Shown piece by piece: positions 1-7,716 of a stretch of DNA of 64,000 bases. The notes under the pieces are model-generated. The model was not told the origin of the DNA, did no database searches, and worked only from the letters and a program-made list of their open reading frames with translations. The stretch lies in the NCBI GenBank assembly GCA_017517745.1, contig JAFWYJ010000051.1, positions 1 through 64,000 of the forward strand, given 5' to 3'. Source of the stretch: Clostridia bacterium (GTDB taxonomy: Bacteria > Bacillota > Clostridia > Oscillospirales > CAG-272). The position numbers and the translations under genes are program-made. How positions within the stretch are numbered: the first letter of the stretch is position 1; every line of letters starts with the position of its first letter.

Positions 1-141
1 GGTCTCTTCCTTCTTCGCGGTTGTTGTTTCTTCCTTCTTGGGTGCTTCCGTGGTGGTCTCTTCCTTGCCATCACCCGTGCAGGCGGTGACAGTGATCACG
101 ATGCACAAGAGAGCAAGCAACAAAGCAATCAGTTTTTTCAT
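1..141 (-). CDS. Lipoprotein, N-terminal part only (cut by window edge)
   Basis: Only the first 47 codons lie in the window. The protein starts MKKLIALLLALLC and has a hydrophobic core followed by a lipobox VTAC, so Cys-21 is the likely lipidated residue after signal peptidase II cleavage. Next comes a low-complexity linker rich in Thr, Glu and Lys (TTTEAPKKEETTTAKKEE). This layout is typical of Firmicutes solute-binding lipoproteins and other surface lipoproteins, but the folded domain is off the edge and its function cannot be told. AAAGGAG sits just before the ATG. It follows the EEP gene by 12 bases on the same strand, so the two may be co-transcribed. Confidence 0.8.
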   Translation of the reverse strand, partial: MKKLIALLLALLCIVITVTACTGDGKEETTTEAPKKEETTTAKKEET

Positions 142-153
142 AATAATCTCCTT

Positions 154-1452
154 TTATTTTTTGATTGTGAAATCAAGCAGAACGGGACAATGATCGGAGA
201 TGTATCCGACGATGTCGTCGTCCAAAGTATGGTAGACGTTTGCCTTGATCCGTTTTGCGGGGTCAAGCGCAAAAATCTGATCAATGGATAACTCATATCC
301 GTTACAAGAATGGGTTCCTCCAACGTAGGCATCCAACTCGTCACTATACACGGGGAAACCGTGACAGGAGCACGTGGGATTTTTGACGTCCGCGAGATCT
401 CGCGTGTTGTCAAATCCGGCCTCGTACAGGAGTTTGCACGCAATGCGACTGACAACAGAGTTGTAGTCACCGCCGACGATCACAGGAACGTCATAGGTCT
501 CGACAATCTCTTTCATCGCGGGAATCAATTTCCGTGTCACCTGCTCTGCGCGAAGAGGATCACCCTCGTCGGCAGTTTGGTGAGGAACGAACGTATTGGA
601 CTCCAAATGCGTGTTACAAACGGAAAATCTCTCTCCCGTTTCCAGGCTTTCAAACACGCCCGCAACGGCGGTATGCCAACAATATTTCGAATCGTCGGTA
701 TAGTACCGTTCCGAGGGAATGATTGCCTTTTTGTCATCACCGACGATCAGATCGCCATAGTTGACAAGGCGGCAGTGAAGCAACTTCACCTTTTTCGGAT
801 CGTAGAAAAGAGGATTATACATCTCTCTCGTCTCGCCTTCGGGGATCGCCTCACAGTAGCCGTTCTCATCCAACAATCGGATCAAATCGGTTCTGCGACG
901 CCATTCGCTGAAAAACTCATTCATTCCAAAAACGTCGGGATGGTAGCCCATGATCAACGAAAGCTCGTACCTTCCGTTGTGGACTCCAAAGCGATAGCTC
1001 TTTCCGGAGATGTAGTGATACCACACGTTGTGGAACATCACACGGTATTCTCCGTTTCTCTTTGCCATCACGTTGGGCAGATGAATGTCGGAACGGTAGG
1101 AGAAATCGGAATCCAGCGCAACGTCCTCGCCAAAAAGCTTGGGAAGATACGTCGCAACCTCTTGATATCCGAAAAAGCCGTCCGCCACCACCTGCAACCG
1201 CTCTCCCGTCATGGAAACGGAATAAGCGCCCTTCTCCCGGACGGGATCCTGTCGGTTGGTGTGTCCGATCAGGATCTCGTACCGAGATGCAGGATGGGAA
1301 TCATCATGCGTGGGCAGAATCAAGCCCATATTCTGATGAAAATGATGCTGTAAGACAATCGCGGCGAAGATCTCGGCGCTGTTGCCTTGCTCGGGATAGA
1401 CGATTTGGAAGTCCGAAATCGAAATACCCGCAAGCGTTACAGAATTCAACAT
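154..1452 (-). CDS. Endonuclease/exonuclease/phosphatase (EEP) family protein
   Basis: This 432-residue protein has two parts. Residues 1-110 resemble the small alpha/beta domain found before the catalytic domain of GH20 and GH67 enzymes (IVYPEQGNSAEIFAA, then ILIGHTNR). The rest is an EEP (DNase I-like) fold with its usual motifs: MNEF (metal-binding Glu), NTHLES (His), GGDYNS (Asp/Asn) and SDHCPV (final Asp-His pair). The family cleaves phosphodiester or phosphomonoester bonds in nucleic acids, lipids or sugars; the substrate here is unknown. There is no signal peptide, unlike the secreted GLUG proteins upstream. It is a paralogue of the EEP parts encoded at 1553-4507 and 48878-50125. A start-proximal AAAGGAG supports the ATG. 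Confidence 0.85.
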   Translation of the reverse strand: MLNSVTLAGISISDFQIVYPEQGNSAEIFAAIVLQHHFHQNMGLILPTHDDSHPASRYEILIGHTNRQDPVREKGAYSVSMTGERLQVVADGFFGYQEVATYLPKLFGEDVALDSDFSYRSDIHLPNVMAKRNGEYRVMFHNVWYHYISGKSYRFGVHNGRYELSLIMGYHPDVFGMNEFFSEWRRRTDLIRLLDENGYCEAIPEGETREMYNPLFYDPKKVKLLHCRLVNYGDLIVGDDKKAIIPSERYYTDDSKYCWHTAVAGVFESLETGERFSVCNTHLESNTFVPHQTADEGDPLRAEQVTRKLIPAMKEIVETYDVPVIVGGDYNSVVSRIACKLLYEAGFDNTRDLADVKNPTCSCHGFPVYSDELDAYVGGTHSCNGYELSIDQIFALDPAKRIKANVYHTLDDDIVGYISDHCPVLLDFTIKK

Positions 1453-1552
1453 AGAAAACTCCTTTGCAATTCAAGCTCATCAAAACAGAGCTCACCCACC
1501 CGCCGTCCCCCTCACGGGAGGGAGACAACGGTTTTGATGATGAAAGTGTTTT

Positions 1553-4507
1553 TTAAACAGCAACGCGGATGATCCACAGATAGATCTCGTTCGCCGTGAT
1601 CTCGGAAGCATCAACACCATAGTGGCAAGTCTTGAATGCCTCGGCAATCGAACCGCCCTTGAGCGAATTGCCAACCTGCGTGGTATTGAGATCACCGGTA
1701 ATGATGCCCGCATAAGCGTTTGCATTGCCGGAAGTCCAATCCTTCTCCGAAGGCGCGCCAAACGCGTTCACGTGAGTGACGCCCGCAACCGAGTAGCAGT
1801 TGGAATAAACTCTTGCCGTGGTAGGCGTGCCGTCCATTGCATAGCCGGCGATACCGCCCGAGCAGGGCAGGAAGTTGTCGGCGATTGCCGTATGCTCAGC
1901 CGTCGCGGAGAATTCTTCGGTCAGGTTGAAGCAGTAGGTGTAGCTTGCAAGCTTTGCGGTATTATCGTTACCGATGATACCACCCATACCAACACGGTGG
2001 TTGGATCCGGAAGCATTTCTGTCAGCGATCACGGTCAGCTTGCCTGCGTTCACGCAGTAGGAAACCGCGTTTGCGCTGGTGTCGTTCAGGAGATTGTATG
2101 CACCGATGATACCGCCAATACCCGCCCAACGCGTGAAGGTGATCATGTTGATCTTACCGTAGTTGACGTTGTAGGTGATGGTGTTCGCGTCTGCCGAACC
2201 AATGATACCGCCTGCGGCGATGTCACCGGTGACGACTGCGCGGTTGGTGCAATAGGAAATCTCGGTTGCTGCATTCGTGAAGCCAACGATACCGCCCGCA
2301 TAGACACCTGCCGCCGAGCAAGCGACGTCGGTGGTGCAGTTGGTGATGGTTGCTCCGTTTGCCATACCGACGATGACACCCGAAATGGTCTCACCGAAGG
2401 TTGCGGCAGAGGTCGAAGCAGTGGTGCTCAGGATGGTTCCAACGTCCACGTTCTTTGCGATGATGTTCTTGATCGTCGCGCCGGAGCCAATGACTCCGAA
2501 GATACCGCTGACGTAGGTGTCACCCTTCAGAATCTCTTCGTTCTTTTCATTCAAGCCCACAACCGTGGTGATCGATGCCAAGCCCTTGTCCTTCTGTGCA
2601 TTGATGGTCGCGTTCTTGATCGTAAACTCACCGCCGTCATAGACACCGCCGAAGGCGTTTCTGTTGACGTAGTTGCTACCGCTCTGGTAGTATCCGATCG
2701 GAGTGAACGCCTTGCCTGCAAGGTCAAGGTCAGCCGTCTGCTTGAAGTAGACACCCGAGAATGCAATGCGGCTCAAGCCGTTGTTCTTGCCAAGGAACGC
2801 GTTTGCAATGGTGATGTCGTTGGTCGCGCGAGAGAGCCATGCGAGATGCTCGGGACGCTCGATCAGGTAGGGCTCTGCCTGAGTTCCCAGACCCTTGGTG
2901 GGTGCGGCATAGTCATTCATGCCCTGCCAGGTGTCACCTGCGACGTCGTTGTCCTCAAACTTTGCCACGTCCTTGGAGGTGTTCAGGTCGAAGTCAACCA
3001 GAAGCGCCTTGTGGTCGGCATACATCATCGTTGTCGGATCGCAGACGTTACGGTAAGCCGTCGTTGCGATCGAGCTACCCGAATAGTTCTTCGAGTAGAC
3101 ATGGTCGATCGAGGTCTTGTAGCCGTCGCTGGAGGACGAGTTGGCAATGCTGCCTACGTACTCAACGTAAGCTCCCAGATCGGTGTTATAGATCGGATAG
3201 CCGTGCGCCGAGCCGTTGTAGGTGGTGTCGGTGGTTGCGGTCTTGTTGTTGAAGAATCCGCCCTTCACCAACAGGTCACAAGCACTGGTCAGGATCGGAA
3301 GCTGCTTGTTGCCACCGTAGGGCGCCATGTCGTTCCACGTGAAGGCCTGCGAGTAGTTGTAGGCAGCATCGGCACCGATCATCTGCGTGGTGTAGGTTCC
3401 CTCGTTGTAGCTGTCGGCAGAGTTGTAGTCACCGCCAACGAGGATGGGAGCCTTGAAGTCTGCCTGATAGGTATTCAGGCAGGTCACCAGCTTCTCCACC
3501 TGCTCCCAACGGATGGGGTTACCCCACGGCACGGTACGCTGAGCGACCGTTCCGTTGGAATCGAAGTGCGTACAACAAACCGTGAATCGCTCACCCTTTG
3601 CATTCTCAAAGGTTGCGATCGTTGCGCCCATGCCCGAAAGAGAGTTATCATGATAATAACCGTTGGATCTCAAGACCGGAGTCTTTTTAACGTAGCCGTT
3701 GGGCAACGTTGTGGATGCGGTCGTGACAGCACCAAAGCTGAGCCACATATCCGAGCCGGACACCAGCGTCACCTGACTCCTGTCATAGAAAATGATCGAG
3801 TCGGGCGCATTGGCGTTGGTCGTGTGGGAGACTCTGTCGGAAGAAGCCTGTCTGTCCGAGGTCACGTTGGGGCTGTAAGCCGCACGCTCAACGGGCTTGT
3901 AGATGCATCCGTAGCCCAGAGCTGCCATTCTTGCTTCCAGATCACTTGCGACCCAAGAGAGCCAATACTCGTTGAAGGCGATGACGCCGGGGCGATATGC
4001 CTCGACCATTGCCAGAACGTAGGGAAGGCTGGTCGGAGTTCCCTCCTCGGTCACGCCTGCCTCGCCGCCTGCTTCTGCCCATGCATGCGCCCAGATGTTC
4101 TGGAACATGACACGGTTCTCACCAGTCTTCTGGTTCAGCATCTCACGAGTGTAGACGCCGGTGTGTCTGAAGTTTCCCCACAGGGGCTCAGTGGTGAGCC
4201 CCTTTTTGAAGAAGGTTCCGGTCAAATACTCTGCCGCGCCCGTAAAGCCGAACTGGTCGCCTGCGGTCACGATCAGGTTTTTGCCGTCACGGCGAACCGA
4301 GTAGGTACCGGTCACCATGTTGGGATTTTCAACGATTTGAATCTGATTTGCCTTTGCGGCGTTGTTCAGACTCAGCTTCAGTCCCTGATTGTAAAAATGA
4401 TATTGCAACTCAACGGCAGTGTAAACCGCTGCGTTGTTGGAATTTACAGGATAGGAAATGCTGTAGCTGGAGTCAATTTGAATCGATTCAATATTACTGC
4501 CTGGCAC
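1553..4507 (-). CDS. EEP-domain protein with GLUG-type repeats; probably the second half of a frame-broken secreted protein
   Basis: The frame encodes 984 residues. Residues 1-110 match the GH20/GH67-N-like domain of the neighbouring EEP protein, and about 110-510 are an EEP catalytic domain (FNEYW, CTHFDSN, GGDYNS, ADHKALLVDFD). From about 524 (WQGMNDYAAPTKG) there is an entry module, then GLUG-type repeats (GGIVGF, GGIIGS with ITNC/ISYC) to about 900. The only start is a GTG with no ribosome binding site and no signal peptide. It lies 14 bases inside the end of the upstream 901-residue frame. Upstream of the GTG the frame reads a Thr/Ser/Pro linker (TTETDISSPVPGS). I infer that the two frames form one exported protein of about 1,880 residues interrupted by a +1 frame change, either a real mutation, a recoding event or a sequence error. 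Confidence 0.75.
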   Translation of the reverse strand: MPGSNIESIQIDSSYSISYPVNSNNAAVYTAVELQYHFYNQGLKLSLNNAAKANQIQIVENPNMVTGTYSVRRDGKNLIVTAGDQFGFTGAAEYLTGTFFKKGLTTEPLWGNFRHTGVYTREMLNQKTGENRVMFQNIWAHAWAEAGGEAGVTEEGTPTSLPYVLAMVEAYRPGVIAFNEYWLSWVASDLEARMAALGYGCIYKPVERAAYSPNVTSDRQASSDRVSHTTNANAPDSIIFYDRSQVTLVSGSDMWLSFGAVTTASTTLPNGYVKKTPVLRSNGYYHDNSLSGMGATIATFENAKGERFTVCCTHFDSNGTVAQRTVPWGNPIRWEQVEKLVTCLNTYQADFKAPILVGGDYNSADSYNEGTYTTQMIGADAAYNYSQAFTWNDMAPYGGNKQLPILTSACDLLVKGGFFNNKTATTDTTYNGSAHGYPIYNTDLGAYVEYVGSIANSSSSDGYKTSIDHVYSKNYSGSSIATTAYRNVCDPTTMMYADHKALLVDFDLNTSKDVAKFEDNDVAGDTWQGMNDYAAPTKGLGTQAEPYLIERPEHLAWLSRATNDITIANAFLGKNNGLSRIAFSGVYFKQTADLDLAGKAFTPIGYYQSGSNYVNRNAFGGVYDGGEFTIKNATINAQKDKGLASITTVVGLNEKNEEILKGDTYVSGIFGVIGSGATIKNIIAKNVDVGTILSTTASTSAATFGETISGVIVGMANGATITNCTTDVACSAAGVYAGGIVGFTNAATEISYCTNRAVVTGDIAAGGIIGSADANTITYNVNYGKINMITFTRWAGIGGIIGAYNLLNDTSANAVSYCVNAGKLTVIADRNASGSNHRVGMGGIIGNDNTAKLASYTYCFNLTEEFSATAEHTAIADNFLPCSGGIAGYAMDGTPTTARVYSNCYSVAGVTHVNAFGAPSEKDWTSGNANAYAGIITGDLNTTQVGNSLKGGSIAEAFKTCHYGVDASEITANEIYLWIIRVAV

Positions 4508-7199
4508 AGGAGACGAAATATCCGTCTCCGTCGTAGCTAACTGCGTAGGTGTGACCCAGAGAGTCTACGCCGTCCTTGGTGGTGAAGGGAGTGATCTCGA
4601 AGGTGATCGCACCGTAGGTGTCGAGGTTGATGCCCTCGATGGAGAGAGCTACGAAGTAGGTGGTGTCGTAGTCAGTTGCGTTGTAAACGATGGTCTGACC
4701 GTTAGTAGAATCCTTACCAACGAGAGAGGTGTAAACAACGGTGTCAGCAATGCGAGCTGCCTCTGCCATGGAGCCGCCCTTAGCGGAAACGATCTTGACC
4801 ATGAAGCCTGCTGCGTCGAACTGCTTGGATTCCAAGCCTGCAACGAAACGAACGTCATAGGTATCAGCCTTAACGAGAGAATCCTGAACGCCGATGAACT
4901 TGATGGTCTCGCCTTCAGCGATCGCATCGTTTGCTGCGATGATGTCTCTGTAAACGGACATTGCCTCGATAGTTGCAACGTCTGCCTTGAAGTTGCAGTT
5001 GGTCACCTTTGCATTGAAAGCATCAGCAGAGCCGAAGCAGTTTGTGACCTGAGCTGCAGAAACAACGTTGGAAATCAGACCACCGTGAATAGCACCGTGG
5101 TTCCATGCAACGTCTGCACCTGCAGAACCGTCGTTTTTCGTTACCTTGATTGCGCTGTCAACAGAATAAACGTGATCCCAAGTGTTAGCAGTACCATTGT
5201 TTGCACGGTCACAAGCGTAACCGATGATACCGGAACCTGCAGCATTGTTGTTTCCGCCGTAGGTCTTGTAGTTCATCTCGGTCATCAGGTTGAAGCAGTA
5301 TGCAAACTGAACACCGGTGGTGCCATCCGTCCATTGACCGGACTTACCCATGGTTCCGCCGAGGATACCACCCATACCGGCATCGCCGTAAGTGGTAGCG
5401 GAAACGCTTGCCTTCTCACCGTTGACACAGTAAGAAATGACGTTGGTCGTTACGAAATTCGAAGCATCTTCTTTACAAGGAGTAACGGAACCGACAATAC
5501 CGCCAACTGCATGACGAACTCTGGTTGCAGTATCGGAGGTGTAGGTTTCGATGTCACCCTCGTTCACGCACATGGTAACGGTACCCCAAGCCATGATACC
5601 AACGATACCGCCGGCATAGGTAACACCCTTGACATGACCGGTGTTCGTGGAGTTGGAAACAGTCTTTCTTCCGGAAAGATCGGGGTTCAGCTCACCGGTC
5701 TCTTCATTGGTGGTAGGAGCAGTCGCATCCATTTCACCAACGATACCGCCGGCACCGGCATTTACAACCTTGGTTTCAACAGCACCGCTGTTGAGACAGC
5801 CAGAAATCGTGGATTCACCGCGAACATAACCGAAGATACCGCCGGCAGCTGCTCCGTAGGAAGTAATCGCACCGGTGTTGACACAATTCTCGATCGTCTT
5901 TACAGTGGGCTGGTTTGCACAACCAACGATACCGCCAACACGTCCGTGATAGTTGGTCTTCGTGCTGGTAACCGCACCATGGTTTGCGCAATTGACAACG
6001 GTGGCCTCAACGGCGCCGACGTGGCCGACGATACCGCCGGTATAGTCATTACCGGTAACAACAGCTTCAGCCGAGTTAACGCAATCAGCAACCAAAAGGG
6101 TGCCGGCAACCTCAGCGACGATACCGCCGGTGATGCCGCTACCGTTGACAGTACCGTTGTTGGTACAATTCGAAACGGTCGTCATTACGTTGACGTAAGG
6201 AAGAACACCTGCTGCCGTAGGACCGGTAATAACGCCGTTGTTGGTAAAGTTCGAAATCACAAGACCGCTCTTAACAGTCTGGCAGGTGAAACCACCGGCA
6301 AAAGTGGTACCGTTAATTGCACCGTTGTTAACACAATCGGTGAAAACGTCAGTGGTATAGAACATAGCACCAACGATACCGCACGCGGTCGGAGCAGTGA
6401 TTGTTGCGCCGTTGGTGCAATTCTTGACAGTGGTAACCTTGGAACCGAAGGTTCTGACAACCATACCTGCAGCCATCGTGGTTGCGGTTGCGGAGCAGTC
6501 TGCGTCGGAGGTGCAGTTGATGATGTTTGCCTCAATGGACCAACCTGCGATGACAGCAGCCGCAGTGGTTTTGGTGTGCTCTGCATCGTAGTTACCGGTG
6601 TCAACGTTCACTGCGTTCACGTTCTTCACAACTGCGCCTGCGGACAGGTTGAACAGTGCATCGTAGTGACCGGGAACGTTCTCATTGTTGTAAAGGTTAG
6701 CCGTGGGAGGCGTGAAGGAAGCAGCCTCGCCGTTCTTGTAGTAGCCGTTGGTGCTGTCTGCATGGTCAGCCATGCTTACCTTTGCATTCTTGATTGCAAA
6801 GCCGTTACCGTCGTAAACACCTGCGAACAGACGTCTGTTTGCAGAGGTTGCGGACATGTAGGAACCGATGGGCATGAATGCCTTGTCAGCGAGATCGATG
6901 TCATCAGTCTGCTTGAAGTAGATGCCCTGGAACGCCTTACGAGCTTCGTAAGCAACAGTCTCGCCCTTGACTTCCTCAAGGAAAGCCTTTGCAGCAGTTG
7001 CATCCTCAACCATGCGAGAGAGCCAAGCAAGCTTCTGGGGGGTGTCAATGATAAAGGGGTCTTGTGCAGTACCGGTACCTTGGGTGGGTTCTGCATAGTC
7101 GTTCATGCCGCCCCAAACGGTTGCGGCAGAAACTCCCATGACTGCGATGGAAAGAACCATCGTCAGCACGAGGAGCATAGAAAGAATTCTCTTAGTCAT
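4494..7199 (-). CDS. Secreted GLUG-repeat protein (N-terminal half of a probable larger protein)
   Basis: The frame encodes 901 residues, starting with a clear signal peptide (MTKRILSMLLVLTMVLSIAV, likely cut after GVSA). An entry module at about 28-130 (WGGMNDYAEPTQGTGT, LAWLSRM, GVYDGNGFAIKNA) leads into many GLUG-type repeats of the form GGIVG...NCxNxGxV up to about 700. A beta-sandwich-like domain follows at about 765-897 (IKFIGVQ, VVYTSLVG, ITFEITPF, YDGDGYFV), also found in the middle of the 1137-residue protein. GLUG proteins are surface or secreted beta-solenoid-like proteins, often adhesins. GGAGGAAAA supports the ATG. The frame ends abruptly after the last domain and overlaps the EEP-GLUG frame, which suggests a broken single gene. 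Confidence 0.85.
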   Translation of the reverse strand: MTKRILSMLLVLTMVLSIAVMGVSAATVWGGMNDYAEPTQGTGTAQDPFIIDTPQKLAWLSRMVEDATAAKAFLEEVKGETVAYEARKAFQGIYFKQTDDIDLADKAFMPIGSYMSATSANRRLFAGVYDGNGFAIKNAKVSMADHADSTNGYYKNGEAASFTPPTANLYNNENVPGHYDALFNLSAGAVVKNVNAVNVDTGNYDAEHTKTTAAAVIAGWSIEANIINCTSDADCSATATTMAAGMVVRTFGSKVTTVKNCTNGATITAPTACGIVGAMFYTTDVFTDCVNNGAINGTTFAGGFTCQTVKSGLVISNFTNNGVITGPTAAGVLPYVNVMTTVSNCTNNGTVNGSGITGGIVAEVAGTLLVADCVNSAEAVVTGNDYTGGIVGHVGAVEATVVNCANHGAVTSTKTNYHGRVGGIVGCANQPTVKTIENCVNTGAITSYGAAAGGIFGYVRGESTISGCLNSGAVETKVVNAGAGGIVGEMDATAPTTNEETGELNPDLSGRKTVSNSTNTGHVKGVTYAGGIVGIMAWGTVTMCVNEGDIETYTSDTATRVRHAVGGIVGSVTPCKEDASNFVTTNVISYCVNGEKASVSATTYGDAGMGGILGGTMGKSGQWTDGTTGVQFAYCFNLMTEMNYKTYGGNNNAAGSGIIGYACDRANNGTANTWDHVYSVDSAIKVTKNDGSAGADVAWNHGAIHGGLISNVVSAAQVTNCFGSADAFNAKVTNCNFKADVATIEAMSVYRDIIAANDAIAEGETIKFIGVQDSLVKADTYDVRFVAGLESKQFDAAGFMVKIVSAKGGSMAEAARIADTVVYTSLVGKDSTNGQTIVYNATDYDTTYFVALSIEGINLDTYGAITFEITPFTTKDGVDSLGHTYAVSYDGDGYFVSCARQ

Positions 7200-7227
7200 G
7201 ATAATTTTTCCTCCATTAAAATGTTGT

Positions 7228-7243
7228 CACGTGTATTCACGTG
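7228..7243. repeat. Two CACGTG palindromes 10 bases apart, upstream of a GLUG gene
   Basis: CACGTG occurs at 7228-7233 and again at 7238-7243, one helical turn apart, 29-44 bases upstream of the ATG at 7199. The spacing suits a dimeric DNA-binding protein, but the site also lies in what would be the 5' untranslated leader. A regulatory role is only a guess. Confidence 0.3.
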
Positions 7244-7318
7244 TTATTTAAGGGATCGCTTAAAGTCTTTTTGTTTGAATTGCTTGTTTTTTTTGAGTCT
7301 TTTTCTTTCGATCGGAAA

Positions 7319-7453
7319 TCAAAGATCCATGATGTCCTCGATCGTCATTACTTTTCCTTCGCCCTTCTCCATAACGTTGAGAGAGAGGGTGATGATGTCC
7401 TCAGCTTCCACAGCAAGAACGGTTACGATCGGATTGTTGTAAATCTTTTTCAT
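7319..7453 (-). CDS. Small 44-residue protein between GLUG genes
   Basis: This gene starts with ATG at 7453 behind AAAGGAG and stops with TGA at 7319. The peptide begins MKKIYNNPIVTVLAVEAEDI and ends TIEDIMDL. It has no signal peptide or transmembrane segment, is acidic, and contains one Lys/Gly-rich patch (EKGEGK). It lies on the same strand as, and between, two large secreted GLUG proteins, with its own ribosome binding site. From memory, short peptides starting MKKxYxxPxVxV and containing EAEDIIT are common as hypothetical genes in gut Clostridia, but I cannot verify a family. Function unknown; it could be a small regulatory, precursor or structural peptide. Confidence 0.6.
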   Translation of the reverse strand: MKKIYNNPIVTVLAVEAEDIITLSLNVMEKGEGKVMTIEDIMDL

Positions 7454-7716
7454 TTTAAAGGCTACTCCTTTCTCGTTTGTAGTAAAAAAATGTTAATTTA
7501 CTTGGAGTGTGCATTTTGCGTGCGTATATGCGTTATTTCACTCCCACTGCCCCACCGCGGCAAGCCGCGGCGAGGCTTTCTATTGTTTGAAGGAGTTGAA
7601 AAACACGTTGAATTTTTCAGCGTCCCCGACGGAGGACTCACGCCGCCTCCATCGGTTCCGCCTCGGCAGAGAGCGTTTTCTCTACCTTATTATTTATAAT
7701 AGGGCGCGATTTGAGA
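7454..7716. other. Intergenic region with a small GC-rich palindrome
   Basis: These 263 bases separate the 44-residue peptide gene from the 1137-residue GLUG gene. CCGCGG-CAAG-CCGCGG at 7555-7570 forms a short perfect stem, but no T-run follows it, so it is not a convincing terminator. I see no further gene. Confidence 0.4.

Noticed and set aside
7555..7570. CCGCGG-CAAG-CCGCGG as a terminator
   Set aside because: No T run follows on either strand.
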